Below, piece by piece: positions 25,457 to 32,078 of a stretch of 40,542 nucleotides of DNA (positions within the stretch are counted from its first letter, which is position 1; every line of letters begins with the position of its first letter). The translations under genes and the position numbers were made by a program. Source of the stretch: Treponema sp. (lineage in GTDB: Bacteria > Spirochaetota > Spirochaetia > Treponematales > Treponemataceae); assembly GCA_024691105.1 (NCBI GenBank), contig JAILNY010000134.1, positions 1 to 40,542 of the forward strand, read 5' to 3'. A model generated the notes under the pieces. It was not told the DNA's origin. It saw only the letters and a program-made list of their open reading frames with translations, and did no database searches.

Positions 25457-25498
25457 TCAAACTGCGTAATCGCGCGACGTAATTTCAGCGCGGTTTGA
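25457..25498 (+). terminator. GC-rich hairpin after the DUF3592-like gene, possible terminator
   Basis: TCAAACTGCG (25457-25466) pairs with CGCGGTTTGA (25489-25498), with one wobble. The T-rich stretch AACTTTCAACTTTTTATTG follows but is not contiguous, so termination is uncertain. Confidence 0.45.
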
Positions 25499-25513
25499 AC
25501 TTTCAACTTTTTA

Positions 25514-25543
25514 TTGTCTTTATATATAAATTCATGCTATCAT
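25514..25543 (+). promoter_or_regulatory. Possible promoter of the RNase gene, leaderless
   Basis: TTGTCT (25514-25519) and TATCAT (25538-25543) are 18 bp apart. The -10 ends 6 nt before the ATG at 25550, and no Shine-Dalgarno sequence is visible. Confidence 0.4.
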
Positions 25544-25549
25544 CACAAC

Positions 25550-27517
25550 ATGATTAGAAAGAATGCAGTTGTATTATACAAAAACTCTCCTGCCATTGTG
25601 CGCGACATTGAACAGGATAAATACATAATTCAGTTTTGTTCATTTGCGCTGACAAAAGAAAATATTGCAAAGTTTGGCTCAAAGGGCTTTACCGCACAGG
25701 AACAGAAAGTTCGCGAAAAAGATATAACTGTAATTTCTAAAAGCGAAACGCCTTCTTCATATTCACTTGAAAAAATTATTAAATACGAAAATGCAAAAAT
25801 TGAAGACGGCATAAAAGAAGCATGGGAACTTTTACAAAGCGATGAGTCAACCGCCGGAAAAGCGATTTCTTTTTTTGAACTTATTGACTTGATTGACTCA
25901 GAATACACTGACGAAAAATCTTGGTACATATATTCACTTCTTAATAGCGGGGAAGAATTTGCTTTTGCGCCGGGTGCCGCGGGCGCTGGTACGTCGGGTG
26001 CTGCATCTTCGGGCTCTACGCCGGAAACCGCGCCTTGTTTTATTCCCCGAAGCGAAAGCGAAATTGAAGAGTTAAAGAAAAAGAAATTTGCAAAAGAAAA
26101 CGAAGCTCAGATCCGTGCAGACTTTATTGCGCGCTTAAAACAGAAAAAGCTTTTGCCGGAAGATTCAATTTTTATGGGAGACGTCGAAGCATTTGCGCTT
26201 GGAAAGACTGATAAGTCCAAAACTCTTTCAGAGGCTGGCTTTAGTCAGGATGTAGAAAAGGCTCACAAGCTTTTAATTGATACAGGAATCTGGGATTATA
26301 CACGAAATCCATTTCCTGCTCGCTGGGGGCTTTCTGTACAGTCGGCAAAAGAAGGTTTAAAGACTCCGCCGGATGAAGAGCGCGTAAAGGTTCCGGGAAC
26401 GGCTTACGCAATAGACAACAAGTGGTCCGCTGACCCGGATGATGCCATCGCATTTGACGGCACTTATCTTTGGGTTCATATTGCAGACCCTGCAAGTACG
26501 GTTATGCCGGACAGCTCCATCGATAAAGCGGCGCGCGACCGGGGCGCGACGTTGTATATACCGGAAGGGGCAAGCCGTATGCTTGCAGAAGAATCTTTAA
26601 GCGACTATGCACTCGGGTTAAAAAAAGAAAGTCGCGCCCTCTCGTTCCGCCTTTTGCTCGAAGACAACTGCGCCATAAAAGAGTGCAAAGTGTTTAAGAC
26701 ATGGGTTGATGTAGAGTGCATCACTTACGAAGAAGCAGATCTCCGCAAGGACAGCCCTGAACTTAAGCCTTTATTTGATGTTGCAAGGCGGAACGTCGCG
26801 CGCCGCAACGGCCAGGGAGCGGTCAATATTGATTTACCAGAAGTTCATATTACTGTAGAACCAGAGACAAAAAAAGTTTCGATAGTTCCTGTGACTGATT
26901 TTGAGTCATCGGCTGTTGTCCGCGAGATGATGCTTTTAGCAGGCGAGGGGGCTGCGCATTTTGCATTTGAAAACGGTATTCCGTTCCCGTACGTAAGCCA
27001 GGAAGCTCCGGACATTCCAAAGGACTTGCCGGAAGGTCTTGCAGGCGAGTTTAAAAAACTTAAGGGTATGCATAAAAGAAGTGTCGGTGTTACGCCGTCG
27101 GTTCACTCAGGACTTGGAATCGGAATGTACAGCCAGGTTACAAGCCCGCTTAGACGTTATTCGGATTTGATTGCGCACCAGCAGCTTAGAGCCTTTTTGG
27201 ACGGCCGCGATTTAATAGATAAAAACACAATGCTTGAGAGAATCAGCGCCGGGGATGAAGCTGCCATTGCCTGTAAAAAGGCTGAACGAAAAAGCAGCAT
27301 GCACTGGACTTTGGTTTATCTTTTGCAGAACCCTGACTGGACGGGCGAGGCCATTTATGTTGACCAGAAGGGCTCTCAGGGACTTTTTATGATTCCGTCT
27401 CTTGCGCAGCAGACTCTGCTTATTCCTTCAAAGCAGCTTTCTCTAAACGATAAGATTACGGTTAAGGCATCAAAAATCGATATTCCGACACAAAATGTAA
27501 TTTTTGTTGAAGTTTAG
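25550..27517 (+). CDS. RNase II/R family exoribonuclease (RNB domain)
   Basis: A 655-residue RNB-domain protein. The catalytic block AIDNKWSADPDDAIAF carries the metal-binding aspartates (D289, D295, D297, D298). LWVHIADPAS and the RGATLYIPEG segment follow, and near the C-terminus SPLRRYSDLIAHQQL is the usual SPxRRYxDL motif. The N-terminal 130 residues are not a clear cold-shock domain, and no clear S1 domain ends the protein. An Ala/Gly/Ser-rich stretch (about residues 139-160, GC-rich DNA at 25966-26035) interrupts the N-terminal part. It should degrade single-stranded RNA 3' to 5'. I chose ATG 25550; the upstream TTG at 25514 falls within the promoter. No Shine-Dalgarno is present. Confidence 0.87.
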   Translation: MIRKNAVVLYKNSPAIVRDIEQDKYIIQFCSFALTKENIAKFGSKGFTAQEQKVREKDITVISKSETPSSYSLEKIIKYENAKIEDGIKEAWELLQSDESTAGKAISFFELIDLIDSEYTDEKSWYIYSLLNSGEEFAFAPGAAGAGTSGAASSGSTPETAPCFIPRSESEIEELKKKKFAKENEAQIRADFIARLKQKKLLPEDSIFMGDVEAFALGKTDKSKTLSEAGFSQDVEKAHKLLIDTGIWDYTRNPFPARWGLSVQSAKEGLKTPPDEERVKVPGTAYAIDNKWSADPDDAIAFDGTYLWVHIADPASTVMPDSSIDKAARDRGATLYIPEGASRMLAEESLSDYALGLKKESRALSFRLLLEDNCAIKECKVFKTWVDVECITYEEADLRKDSPELKPLFDVARRNVARRNGQGAVNIDLPEVHITVEPETKKVSIVPVTDFESSAVVREMMLLAGEGAAHFAFENGIPFPYVSQEAPDIPKDLPEGLAGEFKKLKGMHKRSVGVTPSVHSGLGIGMYSQVTSPLRRYSDLIAHQQLRAFLDGRDLIDKNTMLERISAGDEAAIACKKAERKSSMHWTLVYLLQNPDWTGEAIYVDQKGSQGLFMIPSLAQQTLLIPSKQLSLNDKITVKASKIDIPTQNVIFVEV

Positions 27518-27619
27518 TACTTTTTTTTGTATTTTCGTTTGAATTTTTGCTAAATTCCGTAAATTTTCACAAAATTTCGCTAAAGTTTTGGAAAAAAATT
27601 GAAATTTATATTTTAAAAC

Positions 27620-27639
27620 TGTATGAAAAAGTATACTTT
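27620..27639. repeat. Dyad repeat site 1 (of 3), candidate enhancer/operator
   Basis: TGTATGAAAAAGTATACTTT: near-inverted arms GTATG/TATAC around a 6-nt A-rich centre. First of three similar sites. Confidence 0.6.
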
Positions 27640-27662
27640 GTAAATTTTACGTTTTCGAGCAC

Positions 27663-27682
27663 TGTATAAAAAATAATACAAT
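27663..27682. repeat. Dyad repeat site 2 (of 3), candidate enhancer/operator
   Basis: TGTATAAAAAATAATACAAT: the most degenerate of the three sites, 43 bp after site 1. Confidence 0.5.
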
Positions 27683-27701
27683 GTTATCGGCAACAAACTA
27701 C

Positions 27702-27721
27702 TGTATATAAAAGTATACATT
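27702..27721. repeat. Dyad repeat site 3 (of 3), candidate enhancer/operator
   Basis: TGTATATAAAAGTATACATT: perfect GTATA/TATAC arms, 39 bp after site 2, so the three sites lie about four helical turns apart. Confidence 0.6.
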
Positions 27722-27780
27722 AAATTCAACAAAAACTTAATATAAATCAAGAATTTTACAATAGTTTAAGGATATACGAA

Positions 27781-27815
27781 TTTTCTAAATCTTTATAATA
27801 TAAAGACTTAGAAAA
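27781..27815. repeat. 35-bp AT-rich palindrome
   Basis: Seventeen-base arms (27781-27797 and 27799-27815; core CTAAATCTTTATA / TATAAAGACTTAG) are complementary except for one wobble pair, around a single A. T-rich runs follow to 27840. It may be a regulator site, or an AT-rich terminator for transcripts from the left. It lies about 43 bp upstream of the sigma-54-like promoter. Confidence 0.6.
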
Positions 27816-27857
27816 ATTTTTCAATTTTTTTCATTTTTTTAACGAATTTTTTCAAAC

Positions 27858-27874
27858 TTGGCACACTATGTGCT
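27858..27874 (+). promoter_or_regulatory. Sigma-54 (RpoN)-type promoter
   Basis: TTGGCACACTATGTGCT matches the -24/-12 consensus at the invariant bases: GG at 27860-27861 and GC at 27872-27873, with the correct 10-nt gap between the two pairs, and TGGCAC in full. Transcription would begin near 27885. A sigma-70 reading (TTCAAA, 17 bp, TATATA) is possible but weaker. Confidence 0.55.
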
Positions 27875-27884
27875 ATATATCTAG

Positions 27885-28047
27885 TGTCGTTTATAAAAGC
27901 GATGTCCACCGGGCATCTGGAGAGAGGCTTTTACAGGCGATATTGATTGCATATTACCGGATTTATCATATACGGCATTATGGACATTAAGAGAGTAAAT
28001 CAATAGAATAAGGGATGAAGGCAGATGCTTTCATCTCTTATTTTTTT
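27885..28047 (+). ncRNA. Candidate structured small RNA or 5' leader ending in an intrinsic terminator
   Basis: About 160 nt between the sigma-54-like promoter and a strong terminator. Domain 1 (27894-27933) is nested: TAAAAGC/GCTTTTA outside and GATGTCC/GGGCATC (one wobble) inside with loop ACC, plus an unpaired purine-rich TGGAGAGAG. Domain 2 (27941-28005) has TATTGATT/AATCAATA outside and an imperfect CATATTACCG/CGGCATTATG stem inside. Domain 3 is the terminator. I do not recognise any Rfam family; it lacks the SRP, 6S, tmRNA and glycine-riboswitch signatures. GATGTCC could alternatively pair with GGACATT (27982-27988), allowing a switch. It could be a free sRNA or a leader controlling the downstream deacetylase gene. 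Confidence 0.5.
28010..28047 (+). terminator. Intrinsic terminator overlapping the apparent start of the next ORF
   Basis: AAGGGATGAAGGC (28010-28022) pairs with GCTTTCATCTCTT (28027-28039), 13 bp with two G-U pairs and loop AGAT, followed by A and seven Ts. The ATG at 28025-28027 is partly in the loop. Confidence 0.85.
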
Positions 28048-28063
28048 AAACGGAGTCTTCGTT

Positions 28064-29311
28064 TTGAATTCTAAAAAGAGCGGTTCGCGAAAAACAGGTT
28101 CTAAAAATACTTCCAGGCGTTCAACTAAAAAAAAAGCCGGGCTTTTTAAGAAGAAAACAATTAAACCAAAGGTAAAGCTTGATCAGAATAAGGTAATGGG
28201 GCTTTGTGCTGCCATTATTGTTTTTTGCGCAGTTTTAATCGTTGCCGCAATGCTTGTTCCGGATTCTTCGATTCCTTTAAGACAGACAGATGGCAAAACG
28301 CCTTCGACTGTGGTAGAGAAAAATTCAACTCTAAATCAAAAAAATAACGGCCGCGATTCTGACAAAAAGGGTGGCGACCGTTCTTCTGAAAAATCCTGCG
28401 GAAAAAACGACAGCAAAAAACGTGACGAATCGCGTGGTCAATCTAAAGAAGCTGAAAAGAAAAAGGCTGAAGAGCAGAAAAAGCGTGAAGAACAAAAAAA
28501 ATTAGATGAACAAAAACGCGCAGAAGAAAAAAAGCGTGAGGAAGAAAAACGTCGCGAACAGGAAAAACTTGAGGAACAAAAAAAGGCTGAAGAGCAAAAG
28601 AAAAATGAGTTTGCAGATATTCCTCCTGCTGTTAATAAGGCGCAGCTTGTTTTTGTCTTAGATGACGGCGGTCAAAATCTTAATCATCTTGAAAAATTCT
28701 TAAAGCTTCCTATGCCGCTTACGATTGCGGTTTTGCCGGGCCTTCAGCATTCTGCACAGGCGGCTGCAAAAATCCGTGCCGCAGGAAAAGAAGTTATTTT
28801 GCACCAGCCGATGCAGGCATTGAATGCCGCGGTAAATCCAGGCCCTGGGGCAATTAAGCCTGAGATGACTGATGAGCAGGTTCTTTCGACTCTGTTTAAG
28901 AATATAGATGAGATTGGGCCGATTGCCGGTATGAATAATCATGAAGGTTCTGCGATTACCGCGGATGAACATAAAATGGAAGTGATCTTAAAGTTTGCAA
29001 GTGAAAACGGAATTTACTTTTTGGATTCACGAACAAATAAAGATACAAAGGTTCCTTATGTAAGCAAGGCATTGGGATATTCCTATTATGAACGCAATGG
29101 ACTTTTTTTGGATAACGTAAAGACGCGCGAAAATGCTCTGACAGAAATGAAAAAGAATATTGCAAAGGCAAATAAGGACGGCGTTGTAATTATGATTGGC
29201 CATGTATGGTCAGCAGATTTTTTGCCTGAGCTTTTATCTGATATTTATCCGGTATTAAAGCAAAAGGGCTATGTAATTACGACGGTTTCAAATTGTAAAG
29301 GTAAGAAATAG
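28064..29311 (+). CDS. Divergent polysaccharide deacetylase family protein (YibQ-like)
   Basis: About 415 residues if translation begins at TTG 28064. A very basic N-terminus (NSKKSGSRKTGSKNTSRR) precedes a TM helix (about 44-64), then a long Lys/Glu/Arg-rich, probably coiled or extended spacer, then the deacetylase-like domain (LVFVLDDGGQNLNHLEKFL, EVILHQPMQA, GMNNHEGSA, YFLDSRTNKDT, IMIGHVWSA). The family is related to polysaccharide deacetylases with an altered metal site; function is not settled. The upstream ATG at 28025 lies in a terminator hairpin, while GGAG at 28051-28054 is 9 nt before TTG 28064, so I prefer the latter. The catalytic domain should be periplasmic. tsaD begins 10 bp later. 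Confidence 0.8.
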   Translation: MNSKKSGSRKTGSKNTSRRSTKKKAGLFKKKTIKPKVKLDQNKVMGLCAAIIVFCAVLIVAAMLVPDSSIPLRQTDGKTPSTVVEKNSTLNQKNNGRDSDKKGGDRSSEKSCGKNDSKKRDESRGQSKEAEKKKAEEQKKREEQKKLDEQKRAEEKKREEEKRREQEKLEEQKKAEEQKKNEFADIPPAVNKAQLVFVLDDGGQNLNHLEKFLKLPMPLTIAVLPGLQHSAQAAAKIRAAGKEVILHQPMQALNAAVNPGPGAIKPEMTDEQVLSTLFKNIDEIGPIAGMNNHEGSAITADEHKMEVILKFASENGIYFLDSRTNKDTKVPYVSKALGYSYYERNGLFLDNVKTRENALTEMKKNIAKANKDGVVIMIGHVWSADFLPELLSDIYPVLKQKGYVITTVSNCKGKK

Positions 29312-29321
29312 AGGCATATAT

Positions 29322-30347
29322 ATGAAGGTTTTAGGAATTGAATCCAGCTGTGATGAAACAGCCTGCGCAATTGTAGAAGATGGAAAGACAATTTTAAGTA
29401 ATGTAGTTGCAACACAGATTCCTTTTCATAGAGTTTATAAGGGTGTTGTTCCTGAGATTGCAAGCCGCAAGCATGTTGAATGGATTTTGCCGGTTGTAAA
29501 GCAGGCGTTAAAAGAAGCAAATCTTTCTCTTGATGACATTGATGCAATTGCTTCGACAAACAGGCCTGGTCTTATGGGCTCTCTTTTAGTAGGTCTTACT
29601 TTTGGAAAAACTCTTGCGTGGTCTTTGGGGAAGCCTTTTATAGCTGTTAATCACATGCTCGGCCATTTGTATGCGGCTCATCTTGTAAATGATATTGAGT
29701 ATCCGTATATCGGCCTTCTGGTTTCGGGCGGACACTCGATAATCTGCAAGGTGCAGGGCTTTGATGATATAGAAGTTATGGGAACGACTGTTGATGACTC
29801 TGTCGGTGAAGCATTTGACAAAGTCGCAAAGTTTTACGGCCTTGGATATCCTGGCGGTGTAATAATTGATAAGCTTGCCAAAGAAGGAAACGCCGCCGCC
29901 GCAAGCTTTCCGCTGCCAAAGCTTGACAGTAAAGAACATCGCTACGATGTGTCGTTCAGCGGACTAAAGACTGCGGTAATTCATCAGTGCGACATGTTCT
30001 GGAATAAGGATTTTGAAAAGACTAACGAGAATATGTGTGCATCTTTTCAGGAGACGGCATGTAAGACAATTGTGTCGCGCCTGTTCCGGGCGGTAGATGA
30101 TACCGGTCTTAAGACGGTTGTTGCCGGCGGCGGTGTTGCGGCAAACTCGCGCCTTCGTGAGATGCTGGCAGAAAGAACTGACATTAAGTGCGTGTTCCCG
30201 CCTTTAAAATTGTGCGGTGATAATGGAGCGATGATTGCGGGTGTTGCATATCACTTTTTAGCGCGCGGCGACAGAAGTGGAATTGACACGACGGCTTGTG
30301 CAAGAATTCCTCAGTTTAAGAAAGGATTGCAATTACATAGAAGATAG
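29322..30347 (+). CDS. tsaD: tRNA N6-adenosine threonylcarbamoyltransferase TsaD
   Basis: A 341-residue TsaD (Gcp/Kae1). It transfers threonylcarbamoyl from TC-AMP to A37 of ANN-decoding tRNAs, working with TsaB and TsaE. The start GIESSCDET (5-13) and the metal-binding HMLGH (H111, H115) are intact. The ASKH-fold nucleotide segments (GLLVSGGHS, DSVGEAFDKVAK, VVAGGGVAANSRLR, CGDNGAMIA) are also in place. Length is normal. It is on the same strand as, and 10 bp from, the deacetylase-like gene, so it is probably cotranscribed. A GC-rich repeat patch follows its stop. Confidence 0.97.
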   Translation: MKVLGIESSCDETACAIVEDGKTILSNVVATQIPFHRVYKGVVPEIASRKHVEWILPVVKQALKEANLSLDDIDAIASTNRPGLMGSLLVGLTFGKTLAWSLGKPFIAVNHMLGHLYAAHLVNDIEYPYIGLLVSGGHSIICKVQGFDDIEVMGTTVDDSVGEAFDKVAKFYGLGYPGGVIIDKLAKEGNAAAASFPLPKLDSKEHRYDVSFSGLKTAVIHQCDMFWNKDFEKTNENMCASFQETACKTIVSRLFRAVDDTGLKTVVAGGGVAANSRLREMLAERTDIKCVFPPLKLCGDNGAMIAGVAYHFLARGDRSGIDTTACARIPQFKKGLQLHRR

Positions 30348-30360
30348 GTTAGGCTCCGGT

Positions 30361-30437
30361 GTGCGCAGATTACGCAGTACGTGAGATGTGCGGATTTCGC
30401 AGTGCTTGAGGCGCGCGGATTGTGCAGTACGTGAGAT
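30361..30437. repeat. Three tandem imperfect 25-27 bp repeats
   Basis: Copies start at 30361, 30388 and 30413. Each reads roughly GYGCG-GATT-YGCAGTRCKTGAG, copies 1 and 3 ending in the same GCAGTACGTGAGAT. They fill the spacer between tsaD and the tyrA ribosome-binding site in an otherwise AT-rich region. Confidence 0.75.
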
Positions 30438-30449
30438 GTTCGGGGGATT

Positions 30450-31418
30450 ATGGAAGGAACGATGAAAGAATTAAAGGATATGACATTTGGATTTGTCGGA
30501 CTTGGTCTTATGGGCGGTTCGATTGCAAAGGCTGTAAAAGATAAAATCTTTGGCGGTATTTTTTTAACGGATGAAGGAAAATTAAAAAATAAATCTTCTG
30601 GAAAAATCTATGCTGTTGATATAAATCAGGATTCACTTAAAAAAGCACTTGATGAAAAAATAATTGACAAGGCTTTTACAACTGGTGCAACTGATGCAAT
30701 GCTTAAAGAATGCGATTTTGTTTTTATCTGTCTTTATCCAAAGGCAACTCTTGATTTTCTTCTGGAGCATAAAAAATCTTTTAAATCCGGTTCAATCGTG
30801 ACTGACATAAGCGGTGTAAAAACTCACATTGCAAAAGCTTTTTTTGAGGACGCGATTGGAGGTGGAGATGCCGGCCAGACGGGCGCTGCAAAAGGATTCC
30901 GCGAAGATGTAGATTTTATTCTTGGACATCCGATGGCCGGAAAAGAAACTGAGGGCTACGCTTTTTCATCCGGAAATATTTTTGAGGGCCGCAATTATAT
31001 TTTAATGCCGCAGCCCTGCAATAAACCAGAAAACCTTTTTCTTATGCGCGCCCTTATTACTAAGCTTGGCATCAAACGCATAATCGAAACTGATTATAAA
31101 ACTCATGATCACAAGATTGCCTTTACTTCGCAGCTTTGCCACGTAATTGCTTCGGCTCTGGTTGACAGCGCAGAGGATAATAACATTACAGCCTTTGGTG
31201 GCGGAAGTTATGAAGATTTAACGCGCATTGCGCTGATTAATGCGCCGCTTTGGACAGAGCTCTTTTTATCTAATAAAGATGAACTTTTGTCTATGATCGG
31301 CTCGTTTGAAGAATCGCTTTCTAAGATTAAAAATGCAATCGAAAAAGACGATGCGGATAACCTTAAGGCAGTGCTGTCTGAGGTTCGTGCTAAGCGCGCG
31401 GAGATGGCAAAACTGTAA
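30450..31418 (+). CDS. tyrA: Prephenate dehydrogenase
   Basis: A 322-residue NAD-dependent prephenate dehydrogenase (prephenate to 4-hydroxyphenylpyruvate in tyrosine synthesis). The Rossmann motif is GFVGLGLMGGS (about 14-24). DFVFICLYPKA, DISGVKTHI and the ILGHPMAGKE segment (substrate-site H) are typical, as is the helical C-terminal half (TSQLCHVIASAL). A glycine/alanine-rich insert (GGGDAGQTGAAKG) precedes HPMAG and is unusual. ATG 30450 has GGGGGA only 2 nt upstream; ATG 30462, preceded by GGAAGGA, is an equally good start and would shorten the protein by four residues. Confidence 0.88.
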   Translation: MEGTMKELKDMTFGFVGLGLMGGSIAKAVKDKIFGGIFLTDEGKLKNKSSGKIYAVDINQDSLKKALDEKIIDKAFTTGATDAMLKECDFVFICLYPKATLDFLLEHKKSFKSGSIVTDISGVKTHIAKAFFEDAIGGGDAGQTGAAKGFREDVDFILGHPMAGKETEGYAFSSGNIFEGRNYILMPQPCNKPENLFLMRALITKLGIKRIIETDYKTHDHKIAFTSQLCHVIASALVDSAEDNNITAFGGGSYEDLTRIALINAPLWTELFLSNKDELLSMIGSFEESLSKIKNAIEKDDADNLKAVLSEVRAKRAEMAKL

Positions 31419-31453
31419 TTGACAATCATATAACGGGAGATTAAAATCAAAAT

Positions 31454-31987
31454 ATGACAGATTTAGAAATGCTTGACGGGGCTATCCGTCGTGTTCACGA
31501 TTTTCCAAAACCAGGAATTCTTTTTTATGACATCACAGGTGTCTTTGTAAATCCAAAAGCATTTGACTTTTGTATCAAAAAGATGGTTGAACTTTATAAG
31601 GATACAAAAATTGACGCTGTTGCAGCCGTTGAATCACGCGGATTTTTGTTTGCCGCTCCGTTTGCACAAAAGCTTGGCATTCCGCTTGTATTGATCCGCA
31701 AAAAAGGAAAGCTTCCTGGCGACACATATTCATGCAAATATGCGCTTGAATATGGAATGGCAGAAGTAGAAGTTCATAAATCAGATGTTGAAAAAGGAAA
31801 GACTTATCTTGTTGTTGATGACTTAATTGCAACAGGTGGAACTTTGGTTGCAGCACGTAATCTTATAGAGCAGGGCGGCGGAAAAGTTTCGGACTTCTTT
31901 GGAGTAATCGGACTTCCTGAACTTCAGTACGAAAAAGTTCTTGCTCCGGCAAAAATTACGACAATTATTAATTACGGCGGAAAATAA
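31454..31987 (+). CDS. apt: Adenine phosphoribosyltransferase
   Basis: A 177-residue APRT: adenine plus PRPP to AMP, purine salvage in the cytoplasm. The N-terminal FPKPGILFYDIT segment, AVESRGFLFAAPFA, the KLPGDTYSCKYALEYG loop and the PRPP-binding VVDDLIATGGTL motif are all typical and complete. GGGAG lies 14-15 nt before the ATG, slightly far. It follows tyrA by 35 bp and is probably in the same transcript, closed by a hairpin at 32006-32044. Confidence 0.95.
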   Translation: MTDLEMLDGAIRRVHDFPKPGILFYDITGVFVNPKAFDFCIKKMVELYKDTKIDAVAAVESRGFLFAAPFAQKLGIPLVLIRKKGKLPGDTYSCKYALEYGMAEVEVHKSDVEKGKTYLVVDDLIATGGTLVAARNLIEQGGGKVSDFFGVIGLPELQYEKVLAPAKITTIINYGGK

Positions 31988-32005
31988 ACCGTAAAATTTT
32001 TATAA

Positions 32006-32044
32006 CCCCGACACAGGTATTGGAGACTGGCGCCGGGGCTTTTT
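32006..32044 (+). terminator. Intrinsic terminator after apt
   Basis: CCCCG (32006-32010) pairs with CGGGG (32034-32038); a shorter CAG/CTG pairing lies inside, and CTTTTT follows. The stem is imperfect, but its position directly after apt fits. Confidence 0.65.
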
Positions 32045-32078
32045 AATGTTCAGCTTATTTAAAAATATGAGGAATTTT

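Noticed and set aside
27894..27960. Glycine riboswitch, because of the TGGAGAGAGGC string
   Set aside because: The required CCGAAGG-type second element is absent and the pairing does not fit.
27943..27990. A 15-codon ORF (TTG start) rich in Tyr, His and Ile inside the candidate RNA, as an attenuator leader peptide
   Set aside because: The purine-rich GGAGAGAGG is 15 nt away, the start is TTG, and the downstream gene is not an amino-acid biosynthesis gene.
30361..30437. CRISPR or tRNA-like repeats after tsaD
   Set aside because: The repeats are directly adjacent with no spacers, and no cloverleaf can be drawn.
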